DNA from: Stagnimonas sp965279705
Lineage (GTDB): Bacteria > Pseudomonadota > Gammaproteobacteria > Nevskiales > Nevskiaceae
Direction: 5' to 3'
DNA: 64,000 bases
NCBI GenBank assembly: GCA_965279705.1
Contig: OZ257257.1
Span: 992,001 to 1,056,000 of the forward strand
In this document: positions 44,767-52,160 of the stretch, one piece after another
Layout of the letters: every line of letters begins with the position of its first letter
Numbering within the stretch: the stretch's first letter is position 1
Notes under the pieces: generated by a model
Database searches by the model: none
The model's input: only the letters and a program-made list of their open reading frames with translations
What the model was told of the DNA's origin: nothing
Translations under genes and position numbers: made by a program

Positions 44767-44790
44767 GTCACGCACTCACCGGAGAACACC

Positions 44791-45522
44791 ATGTACGACG
44801 CCAGTGCCTTTGATGAAATCGCCGAGTCGCAGACGCTTGCCGCGGCAGGCTCCACCACCGCCTCACCGCTGGCTGAAGTCGCCGCGACGCCGGTGGCACC
44901 GGTGATGGAACCGGAAACCCATCTCAACACCGCCGTTGCCACGGCAGCACCAGCCGCTGCCGTGCTCGCACCGACGGCAACGGTGGTCGCACCGGCGTCC
45001 AAGCCGCTCGGCACGCTGCCTTCCAGCCCCTCGGCGACGTTGCCGATGCTGGGCGCCTTGCTGCTGGTTGTGGGCCTGATTCTGGTACTCGGCAAGCTGG
45101 TCAAGCGTGTGCAGGGCGCACGCGCCGGGCAGGGTGCGGCGCTCAGCATCAAGGGCGGCGTGCAGATCGGCAGCAAGGAGCGTGTGGTGTGGATGCAGGC
45201 CGGTGATACGCATCTGCTGCTCGGCGTCTCGCCGGGCCGTGTGCAGACGCTGCATGTGTTCGATGTCGCACCCGATTTCAGCGCGGCTGCGGCCAACGAA
45301 GCGGCCACCGCATTGGCCGCCAACACGCCGGCCACCCGGGATTTCTCCGAACGCCTCAAGACCTTGCTCGCTCATGCGCGCGCCAAGGGCATTGATACCG
45401 AGGTGGCAGAAGCCCCTGCACCTGCCGCCGTCGCCACAGCGTCGGCGCGTACGGCAGGCGGCCAAGCTGCGGAGCCGATGCGGGCCGCGGCGACCAAACC
45501 TAATTTCAGCTTCCGCGCCTGA
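44791..45522 (+). CDS. fliO: Flagellar biosynthesis protein FliO
   Basis: Export-gate assembly protein, 243 aa, longer than E. coli FliO. An Ala/Pro/Thr-rich N-terminus of about 80 residues precedes one membrane segment (LPMLGALLLVVGLILVLGKL) and the cytoplasmic domain with LSIKGGVQIGSKERVVWMQAGDTHLLLGV. The Ala-rich tail is poorly conserved. It lies between fliN and fliP, as expected. Confidence 0.92.
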   Translation: MYDASAFDEIAESQTLAAAGSTTASPLAEVAATPVAPVMEPETHLNTAVATAAPAAAVLAPTATVVAPASKPLGTLPSSPSATLPMLGALLLVVGLILVLGKLVKRVQGARAGQGAALSIKGGVQIGSKERVVWMQAGDTHLLLGVSPGRVQTLHVFDVAPDFSAAAANEAATALAANTPATRDFSERLKTLLAHARAKGIDTEVAEAPAPAAVATASARTAGGQAAEPMRAAATKPNFSFRA

Positions 45523-45530
45523 GTCTTGTC

Positions 45531-46271
45531 ATGCGCGTGCTGCTGCCACTGATCCTGTTGTTTGCCGCACCGCTGACACAGGCGGCCGGGCTGCCCGCCG
45601 TGATGCTGGAAACCGCACCCGGCGGCGGCCAGCAGTACTCGGTGTCGCTGCAAATCCTCGCAGCGATGACGGCGCTGACTTTCCTGCCCGCCATCCTGCT
45701 GTCGATGACCAGCTTCACCCGCATCGTCATCGTCATGGGCTTGCTGCGGCAGGCGCTCGGCACCGGCCAGACGCCTTCGAATCAGATCCTCATCGGCTTG
45801 TCGCTGTTCCTCACCATGTTCATCATGGCCCCGGTCGCGGGTCGCATCCACGAGACGGCGTTTAAGCCCTACATGGACGGTCAGATGGCCTTCGAGCCCG
45901 CGCTCGCCAACGCCGAAAAACCCCTGCGCGGCTTCATGCTGGCGCAGACGCGCGAGGCCGACCTGATGACGTTCGCCAAGCTCAGCGGCCGCGATAAACC
46001 TTTCGAGAAGCCGGAAGATGTGCCCTTCACCGTGCTGGCAGCGAGCTTCATCACCAGCGAGCTGACCACGGCGTTCCAGATCGGCTTCCTGCTGTTCATC
46101 CCCTTCGTCGTGATCGACCTCGTGGTGTCGAGCGTGCTGATGAGTCTCGGCATGATGATGCTCTCGCCCATGCTCATCTCGCTGCCGTTCAAGCTGATGC
46201 TGTTCGTGCTGGTGGATGGCTGGTCGCTCACCATGTCGATGCTGGCGGCCAGCTTTAAGGCGGCGTCATGA
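45531..46271 (+). CDS. fliP: Flagellar export gate protein FliP
   Basis: Export-gate core protein, 246 aa, with a cleavable signal (MRVLLPLILLFAAPLTQAAG) and four membrane segments. Family signatures are FTRIVIVMGLLRQALGTGQTPSNQ and VPFTVLAASFITSELTTAF. Its stop overlaps the start of a 32-codon reading frame rather than fliQ directly. Confidence 0.98.
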   Translation: MRVLLPLILLFAAPLTQAAGLPAVMLETAPGGGQQYSVSLQILAAMTALTFLPAILLSMTSFTRIVIVMGLLRQALGTGQTPSNQILIGLSLFLTMFIMAPVAGRIHETAFKPYMDGQMAFEPALANAEKPLRGFMLAQTREADLMTFAKLSGRDKPFEKPEDVPFTVLAASFITSELTTAFQIGFLLFIPFVVIDLVVSSVLMSLGMMMLSPMLISLPFKLMLFVLVDGWSLTMSMLAASFKAAS

Positions 46272-46366
46272 GCAGACCTGCCGCGTTAGCAGCAGCTGCG
46301 AATGGCGCCTGGCCACGACAGTGCGCAGCACTGAGTACCGACGCTGATTACGGAGTGGCTGCGTAA
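46268..46366 (+). CDS. Candidate 32-aa micro-ORF coupling fliP to fliQ
   Basis: An open frame fills the whole fliP-fliQ gap. ATG 46268 overlaps the fliP TGA (ATGA), and its TAA at 46364 overlaps the fliQ ATG (TAATG). AAGG lies upstream at a workable distance. The peptide begins MSRPAALAAAANGAWPRQC and resembles no family I know. A perfect hairpin, CAGTGC-GCA-GCACTG at 46319-46333, lies inside. It could be a real small protein or a coupling device for fliQ translation, or a chance frame. Confidence 0.45.
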   Translation: MSRPAALAAAANGAWPRQCAALSTDADYGVAA

Positions 46367-46635
46367 TGACGCCCGACAGCGCCCTGACTCTCACCCGCGA
46401 TGCCATGTGGCTGGCCCTGCAACTGGCGACACCCCTGCTGGTGGCAAGCCTTTTCGTCGGCGTGCTGGTGGGCCTGTTCCAGGCCGCGACACAGATCAAT
46501 GAAATGACCCTGTCATTCATCCCCAAGCTGCTGGCGATGGCCGCGGTCGCGCTGCTGTTCGGGCCGTGGATGCTGCAACTGCTGATCGACTTCACCCGGC
46601 GCTTGTTCGAGCAGATTCCGTCCTTGATTGGTTAG
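46366..46635 (+). CDS. fliQ: Flagellar export gate protein FliQ
   Basis: Two-segment export-gate protein, 89 aa, with the typical DAMWLALQLATPLLVASLFVG and QAATQINEMTLSFIPKLLA. The start overlaps the micro-ORF stop, and GGAG lies about ten bases upstream. fliR starts 5 bp after its stop. Confidence 0.97.
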   Translation: MTPDSALTLTRDAMWLALQLATPLLVASLFVGVLVGLFQAATQINEMTLSFIPKLLAMAAVALLFGPWMLQLLIDFTRRLFEQIPSLIG

Positions 46636-46639
46636 CGCC

Positions 46640-47419
46640 ATGCGTCTGACCGAAGCGCAGTTGCTGGAGTGGCTGGGGCTCTACGTCTGGCCCTTCATCC
46701 GTATCGCCGCCACCTTGATGGCAGCCCCGCTGTTCGGCAGCCGCGCGCTGCCGATGCGCCTGCGCCTGGTGTTCGCATTGCTGCTCACGCTGGTGATGGC
46801 GCCCATGCTGCCCGCCACGCCGCCATTGGCCTTCTTCACCGACGCCGCCCTGATGATGCTCGTGCGGGAGTTTCTCATCGGCCTCGTGCTGGGCTTCGCA
46901 TTGCAACTGGTGTTCGAGGCCGTAGCACTCGGGGGCGAGTTGTTGTCGGCCTCGATGGGCCTCTCGTTCGCGCAGATGAACGATCCGCTGCGCGGCACCT
47001 CATCGACGGTGCTGTCGAGCTTCTTGCAGGCGCTGGCGGTGCTGAGCTTCTTGGCCCTCGGCGGCCATCTGGCGCTGGTGGAATGGCTACGCGAGAGCTT
47101 CACCCTGCAACCTATCGGGGCCGCGCCGCTCAGCGCCACCATGCTGCTGTCGATGGTGCAGGAAGGCACTGCCTTGTTCGCTGGCGCGTTGCGGGTGGCA
47201 CTGCCTGGCGTGTGCGCGCTGCTGCTGGTGAACCTCGCCTTCGGCGTGATGAACCGCGCAGCACCCGCACTCAACATGATGAGCGTCGGCTTCCCCATCT
47301 CGCTGACAGCGGGGCTGGTGATTCTGGCGATGAGCCTGGGCAGCATCCAGAGCGTGTTCGCGGAGATGCTGATGTCGCTCGGTAATCGCTTGCCACAGCT
47401 GCTGGGTGCCGCCCCGTGA
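46640..47419 (+). CDS. fliR: Flagellar export gate protein FliR
   Basis: Polytopic export-gate protein, 259 aa, from ATG 46640 (MRLTEAQLLEWLGLYVWPFIR). Six or so membrane segments are visible, with FVFEAVALGGELLSASMGLSFAQM-type sequence (starting LQLVFEAVALGGELLS). The stop overlaps the flhB GTG. Confidence 0.97.
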   Translation: MRLTEAQLLEWLGLYVWPFIRIAATLMAAPLFGSRALPMRLRLVFALLLTLVMAPMLPATPPLAFFTDAALMMLVREFLIGLVLGFALQLVFEAVALGGELLSASMGLSFAQMNDPLRGTSSTVLSSFLQALAVLSFLALGGHLALVEWLRESFTLQPIGAAPLSATMLLSMVQEGTALFAGALRVALPGVCALLLVNLAFGVMNRAAPALNMMSVGFPISLTAGLVILAMSLGSIQSVFAEMLMSLGNRLPQLLGAAP

Positions 47420-48543
47420 GCGGCAACGAAGAAAAAACCGAAAATGCCACCCCCAAGCGGCGGCAGGACGCGCGCAAGAAAGGCCAGATTCCCCGCTCGC
47501 GCGAGCTGAGCACGGCGGCGGTGGTGCTGGGCGTGACGATGGCCGTGCTGCTGCACGGTGGCACCATTGCCAACGGTGCGGGCGCTCTGCTCAAGGCCTA
47601 TCTGCAACAGCTGCCCGCCGCACTCGCCACGCCGGGCCTGAGTCTGCAACTCGCGGCGACGCTGATCGGCCAGACCCTGCAACTCATCGCGCCGGTGCTG
47701 CTGGCAGGCTTCGTCACCGCACTCGTCGCACCCCTGCTGGTCGGTGGCTGGAACCTCGCACCCTCGGCCATCGCGCTCGACTTCTCGCGGATCAATCCCT
47801 TCTCGGGTTTGAAGCGTCTGTTCTCGATGAACAGCGTGGTCGAGCTGGGCAAGGGCTTTCTCAAGGTGAGCGTGATCGGCGTGGTCGGCACCTTGCTGTT
47901 TCTGCACGAGCGCGAGCGCCTGCTGTCGTTGCCTTTCATGCCCTTGCAGATGGCACTGGGGCAGGGCGCGGGCTTAGCACTCGACGCCATGCTGTGGCTC
48001 GGCGGCGGCCTGTTGCTGATTGCTGCCGTGGATGTGCCTTGGCAGCTCATGCACCACAGCCAGCAGCTGAAGATGAGCAAGCAGGAGATCAAGCAGGAAT
48101 ACGAGCAGAGCGAGGGCAAGCCGGAGGTGAAAGGCCGCATCCGCCGCCTGCAACAGGAGTTCTCGCGTGGCCGGATGATGGAGGCGGTGCCCAAGGCCGA
48201 TGTCATCGTCACTAACCCCACGCACTACGCGGTTGCGCTGCAATATGCCGCCGGCAAGGACAAGGCACCGCGCGTGGTGGCGAAGGGCGCTGACCTCATC
48301 GCCCAGCAGATTCGCGAGCTGGCCAGGCAGCATCGCGTGCCGCTGGTGGAGGCACCGCCCCTGGCGCGTGCCTTGTATCGCAGCTGCGAGATCGATGCGG
48401 AGATTCCCGGCGCGCTGTATCAGGCGGTCGCACAGGTGCTTTCGTACGTCTACCAGCTCCGCGACTATCGCCGTGGCGAGCGCCCGGCACCGCCCAAGGT
48501 GGCGGAGGATCTACCCAACTCCGCAGTCGATCCCGAAAGCTAG
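47416..48543 (+). CDS. flhB: Flagellar export switch protein FlhB
   Basis: Substrate-specificity switch of the export apparatus, 375 aa. The N-terminal EEKTENATPKRRQDARKKGQ is canonical. Four membrane segments lie between about 35 and 210. The cytoplasmic domain carries the autocleavage motif NPTH at residues 267-270 in VIVTNPTHYAVAL. The GTG start overlaps fliR. It ends the second fli unit; a terminator follows at 48701. Confidence 0.98.
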   Translation: MSGNEEKTENATPKRRQDARKKGQIPRSRELSTAAVVLGVTMAVLLHGGTIANGAGALLKAYLQQLPAALATPGLSLQLAATLIGQTLQLIAPVLLAGFVTALVAPLLVGGWNLAPSAIALDFSRINPFSGLKRLFSMNSVVELGKGFLKVSVIGVVGTLLFLHERERLLSLPFMPLQMALGQGAGLALDAMLWLGGGLLLIAAVDVPWQLMHHSQQLKMSKQEIKQEYEQSEGKPEVKGRIRRLQQEFSRGRMMEAVPKADVIVTNPTHYAVALQYAAGKDKAPRVVAKGADLIAQQIRELARQHRVPLVEAPPLARALYRSCEIDAEIPGALYQAVAQVLSYVYQLRDYRRGERPAPPKVAEDLPNSAVDPES

Positions 48544-48555
48544 TAGTCATTACGA

Positions 48556-48700
48556 GTGTTCATGCCAGGCTGCGCCCGTATCGTCCCTGCACCAACAAAC
48601 AAGGGGACGGGCTGCATACGCAGGCCGTACCCCGCTCGTACGGTCAAGCCTTGCAGTTGTGCTCCCCTGACCAAATGCGTTTTCAGGGCTTGGTCTTTTT
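48556..48700 (+). ncRNA. Candidate structured RNA or long 3' UTR downstream of flhB
   Basis: A 157-bp gap between flhB and its terminator has no coding character but has strong pairing. GGGGACGG-CTGC pairs with GCAG-CCGT-CCCC across 48603-48633, and CCGTAC-N7-GTACGG lies just after. Two alternative hairpins follow near the end (CCCTGA/TCAGGG and GACCAA/TTGGTC), the second running into TTTTT (48696-48700). No clear own promoter is seen. It may be a small RNA or simply a structured 3' end of the fliL-flhB transcript. It does not match 6S, SRP, tmRNA or RNase P by eye. Confidence 0.4.
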
Positions 48701-48729
48701 AACCCGCCGCTGACCCGGCGGGTTTTTTT
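48701..48729 (+). terminator. Rho-independent terminator after flhB
   Basis: Nine-base stem AACCCGCCG / CGGCGGGTT with a 6-nt loop, followed by seven T. It closes the fliL-flhB unit and any RNA encoded in 48556-48700. Confidence 0.85.
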
Positions 48730-48740
48730 ATGGCGGCCAC

Positions 48741-48778
48741 AAAAAAATCCCGGCGCGAAATGATCGCGCCGGGATTTT
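48741..48778 (-). terminator. Terminator of the entericidin gene
   Basis: Fourteen-base stem AAAATCCCGGCGCG / CGCGCCGGGATTTT with a 7-nt loop. On the minus strand the stem is followed by a seven-T run, 9 bp after the entericidin stop. Confidence 0.85.
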
Positions 48779-48786
48779 GTTGTCGC

Positions 48787-48936
48787 TTACTTGTTGGCTT
48801 TGTCGGCTTCGCGCTCGATAGCGGTACCACCGGCCTTGATGTCCTTGCCTGCGCCTTCAACGGTGTTGCAGGCCGACAGGCCCGTGACCGTGATGAGTGC
48901 TGCGAGGGCAAACGTGACGTTGCGGATTGTGCTCAT
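48787..48936 (-). CDS. Entericidin A/B family lipoprotein
   Basis: A 49-aa small lipoprotein of the entericidin/EcnAB family. The sequence starts MSTIRNVTFALAALITVTGL, has the lipobox LSAC at residues 20-23, and continues NTVEGAGKDIKAGGTAIE, the family hallmark. AGGAGA lies seven bases before the ATG. Entericidins are stress-related, membrane-active toxin/antidote lipoproteins in E. coli; here only one copy is present, so pairing is not shown. It sits as an unrelated insert between flhB and flhA. Confidence 0.92.
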   Translation of the reverse strand: MSTIRNVTFALAALITVTGLSACNTVEGAGKDIKAGGTAIEREADKANK

Positions 48937-49167
48937 GGGTATCTCCTGAATGATTGGACGATGCGTATGACAACGACTGCGACACCAGTGTTGGCAGCTG
49001 GGATGAACCTTTCCTGATCGCTACAAAGCTGGCTTCAGGAGGGGGTCATCGCGGCCTTGCACCTTGCGGGTGGCTTCTCACAGCGGATTTTCTCCCGAGC
49101 TGTTTGTGAGCGGCCATCTCGTGCAGAAGCAGGCACGCCGTTATCGAAACTCTCCTGAGGTACTCCC

Positions 49168-49398
49168 ATGAAGAAACTTGTTCTCTTACTCGCCGGCGCC
49201 ACGTTATCGCTTGCCGCCACCGCCCAAACCAACAACCAGGCCAGTGAGTCGTTGATTGCCAACAGCAGTGTCCTGACCAGCGTATTGACTGTCGCTGGCC
49301 CGATCATTCTTCTGGGTGCGATCACCATAGCCGCTGAAGACAACGACACACCGAGCGCCCCGGCCACGACACCGTCTGCGACGGTTTCTACTCGCTAG
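49168..49398 (+). CDS. Small secreted protein, YjbE-like in character
   Basis: A 76-aa exported protein. The signal peptide MKKLVLLLAGATLSLAATAQ is followed by Asn/Ser-rich residues, one hydrophobic stretch (VLTSVLTVAGPIILLGAITI), an acidic turn AAEDND and a Thr/Ser/Pro/Ala tail ending TR. This layout resembles small YjbE-type proteins linked to exopolysaccharide in other genomes, but the match is by pattern only. CTCCTGAGG lies upstream and a clean terminator follows, so it is an independent gene. Confidence 0.75.
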   Translation: MKKLVLLLAGATLSLAATAQTNNQASESLIANSSVLTSVLTVAGPIILLGAITIAAEDNDTPSAPATTPSATVSTR

Positions 49399-49419
49399 GG
49401 TTTCGTCTGTTGATTTGAG

Positions 49420-49444
49420 AAAGCCGCGAAAGCGGCTTTTTTTT
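49420..49444 (+). terminator. Terminator of the small secreted protein gene
   Basis: Eight-base stem AAAGCCGC / GCGGCTTT capped by GAAA, followed by a T-tract to 49444. It lies between this gene and the convergent GNAT gene. Confidence 0.88.
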
Positions 49445-49449
49445 GCATG

Positions 49450-49953
49450 CTAAAACCGCAGCACGAACAGCCGAGATTGCACGCTCGCACCCGGTATCAG
49501 CATGAACCGCTCAAAGTGGAAGCCGCATTTCTCCAGCACCCGGATTGAAGCGTGGTTGTCGGGCGAGGTGATCGCGTACAGCAACGGCAGCGCCAGCCGC
49601 TGACGGGCATCGCCGAGCACGGCTCGCACCGCCTCGGTGGCAAACCCCTGGCCGTGGTGTCGCTGCAAGAACGCATAGCCGATATCGGGTGCTTCCAGAT
49701 ATGGACGTTGCAGCAGGCCACAGAGGCCGACTGGTTCGCCTGTATCGATGCGGCTCGCCCGATCGAGCCCGAAGCTGTATTGGCTATGGCTGCTTACCGG
49801 GCCGTTGGCGATGTAAGCCTCGGCGGCGGTGAGATCGTGGATGTTGCGGTCGCCAATGTGTTGCAGCCAGCCGGGTTCATTCACTAGTTCGAGGATGAAC
49901 GGCGCATCGGCGGCGCTGAGGTGGTCGAATCGAAGACGCGGTGGCTGTGGCAT
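49450..49953 (-). CDS. GNAT family N-acetyltransferase (RimJ/RimL type)
   Basis: Acetyl-CoA-dependent acetyltransferase of 167 aa. The beta-strand pair with IGYAFLQRHHGQGFATEAVRA contains the Q-x-x-G-x-A acetyl-CoA loop, followed by TSPDNHASIRVLEKCGFHFE, the usual N-x-x-S-x-x-V-L-E-K-x-G-F motif. The substrate is unknown. It is read against the flagellar genes, and its start is about 114 bp from flhA, so the region between holds two divergent promoters. Confidence 0.92.
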   Translation of the reverse strand: MPQPPRLRFDHLSAADAPFILELVNEPGWLQHIGDRNIHDLTAAEAYIANGPVSSHSQYSFGLDRASRIDTGEPVGLCGLLQRPYLEAPDIGYAFLQRHHGQGFATEAVRAVLGDARQRLALPLLYAITSPDNHASIRVLEKCGFHFERFMLIPGASVQSRLFVLRF

Positions 49954-50017
49954 TAGCGGCAGCGGTAGTGCGGGCTCGGTGCAAGGCTAAGGCCAATGCA
50001 AGGCGACATGCAAAACC

Positions 50018-50033
50018 GCGCACGCGGCTTGCA
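50018..50033 (+). promoter_or_regulatory. Sigma-54-like promoter of the flhA operon
   Basis: GCGCACGCGGCTTGCA matches GCACG-N4-TTGCA of the RpoN pattern, though the -24 GG is CG. It has the same CGGCTTGC core as the fliE and fliL sites and lies 34 bp before the flhA ATG. Confidence 0.6.
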
Positions 50034-50066
50034 GTGAGGGGTGCAGACGACTCCTTGACGCGCCCC

Positions 50067-52157
50067 ATGACAACGACCGGCAACAGTTTTTTGACGCGAC
50101 TCATCAGCGCCACCAAGGCGGTGCCGCGCGATGGCCTGGCCGCACCGCTGTTCCTGCTCGCGGTGCTGGGCATGATGATCGTGCCGCTCGCCCCCGCGGT
50201 GCTGGACGTGTTGTTCACTTTCAACATCGCGCTCTCGCTCGTCGTGCTGCTGGCGGTGATGTACGTGATGCGGCCGCTGGAGTTCTCAGCGTTTCCAACC
50301 GTGTTGTTACTCGCAACCCTGTTGCGGCTGGCACTGAACGTCGCCAGTTCGCGCGTCATCCTCATGCACGGCCATCAGGGCGAGGCCTCGGCCGGCAAGG
50401 TGATCGAGGCGTTCGGGCACTTCGTCATTGGCGGCAATTACGCGGTCGGTTTCATCGTCTTCATCATCCTCACCATCATCAACTTCATGGTGGTGACCAA
50501 AGGTGCCGAGCGCGTCAGCGAAGTCGGTGCACGCTTCGTGTTGGACGCGATGCCCGGTCGGCAGATGGCGATCGATGCCGATCTCAACGCCGGCCTGCTC
50601 ACCCGCGAAGAAGCCAAGGCCCGTCGGGAGGAAGTGCGGTCTGAAGCCGACTTCTACGGCTCGATGGATGGCGCCAGCAAGTTCATTCGTGGCGATGCGA
50701 TGGCGGGCATCCTGATCCTCGCCATCAACATCATCGGCGGGCTCATCGTTGGCGTGGCGCAGCACGGCCTGCCGTTCGGCGAGGCGCTGAAGAACTACAC
50801 GCTGCTGACCATCGGCGACGGCCTGGTGGCGCAGGTGCCGTCGCTGCTGATGAGCACGGCGGTGGCCATGCTGGTGACGCGCACCTCGCGCTCGTCGGAC
50901 ATGAGCCAGCAGGTGCTGTCGCAGCTGTTCATGCAACCGCGCGTGCTGATCGTTGCCGCGGCAGTGCTCACGCTCATCGGCGTGATTCCGGGCATGCCGA
51001 ATCTGGTGTTTCTCACACTGGCAGCGGCCTGCGGTGGCGGCGCTTATCTGTTGCACCAGCGCAGCCTCAAGCAGGCGGTTGCACCCGCACCGCAAGCGCC
51101 ACCGGCACCGCAGGATCTGAGCTGGGAAGACGTGCGCCCCGAAGATCCGCTGGGCCTGGAAGTGGGCTATCGGCTGATCCCGCTGGTGGACGCCAAGCAG
51201 GGTGGCGAACTGATGGCGCGCATCAAGGGCGTGCGCAAGAAGCTCACGCAGGAACTCGGCTTTCTCGTCGCCCCTGTACATATCCGCGACAACCTGGAAC
51301 TGCTGCCGGGCGGCTATCGCCTGCTGCTGGCGGGCGTGCCGCTGGCGCAGGGACAGATCTACCCCGACCGCGAGATGGCGCTCAACCCCGGCCGCGTGTT
51401 CGGCCCGCTCGATGGCATCAAGGGCGTCGATCCGGCATTCGGTATGGAGGCTTACTGGATCGAACCCGGCCAGCGAGCCCATGCGCAGACGCTGGGCTAC
51501 ACCGTGGTCGACCCCGCCACCGTCATCGCCACGCATCTGTCGTCGCTCATCAAGAACCACGCGCACGAGTTGCTTGGCTTTGACGAGGCACAGCAGCTGC
51601 TGAATGGGCTGGCCAAGTCCTCGCCAAAACTCGTGGAAGACTTGGTGCCGAAGACGCTGACTCTGGCGATCTTCACGCGCGTATTGCAAAGCCTGCTGAG
51701 CGAGAAAGTGCCGCTGCGCAACCTCAAGCTGGTCGCCGAAGTGTTGGCGGAGGCTGCCCCCAAGAGCCAGGATCCCGTCGTGCTCGCCGGCACCGTGCGT
51801 GCCGCCTTGGGCCGCCAGATCGTGCAGGAAATCCAGCAGGCATCGGGCATCGGGCAGGACATGGAGCTGCCGGTTTTGACTCTCGCACCGGGGCTGGAAC
51901 GCGTACTGCAGGACAGCCTCTCGAACGGCGCCGCCGTTCTCGAACCTGGACTCGCCGAACGCATGCACACCGCCCTTGCCACCGCCACCGCCCAGCAGGA
52001 AGCCCGCGGCGAACCGGCCGTGCTGCTGGTGCCGGCGCCGCTCAGGCCGATGCTCGCCAAGTTCACCCGCCAGACCGTTGCCGCACTGCACGTACTGGGC
52101 TTCAACGAGGTTCCCGATTCCCAAAAGCTGCGGCTGGTTTCCGCAGTCGGAGCGTAA
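50067..52157 (+). CDS. flhA: Flagellar export gate protein FlhA
   Basis: Largest export-gate subunit, 696 aa from ATG 50067. An upstream in-frame extension covers the promoter and is not used. The first half has about eight membrane segments and the FHIPEP-like signature region (RLALNVASSRVILMHGH; FVVGGNYAVGF-like sequence). The cytoplasmic half starts near residue 350 (LSWEDVRPEDPLGLEVGYRL). It leads the third unit and ends 3 bp before flhF. Confidence 0.97.
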   Translation: MTTTGNSFLTRLISATKAVPRDGLAAPLFLLAVLGMMIVPLAPAVLDVLFTFNIALSLVVLLAVMYVMRPLEFSAFPTVLLLATLLRLALNVASSRVILMHGHQGEASAGKVIEAFGHFVIGGNYAVGFIVFIILTIINFMVVTKGAERVSEVGARFVLDAMPGRQMAIDADLNAGLLTREEAKARREEVRSEADFYGSMDGASKFIRGDAMAGILILAINIIGGLIVGVAQHGLPFGEALKNYTLLTIGDGLVAQVPSLLMSTAVAMLVTRTSRSSDMSQQVLSQLFMQPRVLIVAAAVLTLIGVIPGMPNLVFLTLAAACGGGAYLLHQRSLKQAVAPAPQAPPAPQDLSWEDVRPEDPLGLEVGYRLIPLVDAKQGGELMARIKGVRKKLTQELGFLVAPVHIRDNLELLPGGYRLLLAGVPLAQGQIYPDREMALNPGRVFGPLDGIKGVDPAFGMEAYWIEPGQRAHAQTLGYTVVDPATVIATHLSSLIKNHAHELLGFDEAQQLLNGLAKSSPKLVEDLVPKTLTLAIFTRVLQSLLSEKVPLRNLKLVAEVLAEAAPKSQDPVVLAGTVRAALGRQIVQEIQQASGIGQDMELPVLTLAPGLERVLQDSLSNGAAVLEPGLAERMHTALATATAQQEARGEPAVLLVPAPLRPMLAKFTRQTVAALHVLGFNEVPDSQKLRLVSAVGA

Positions 52158-52160
52158 GCA

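Noticed and set aside
48556..48700. Considered as 6S RNA or SRP RNA because of its length and strong pairing.
   Set aside because: The 6S central bulge and CCCTGAGCC-type conserved strands, and the SRP apical loop, are not seen; kept only as an unnamed candidate.
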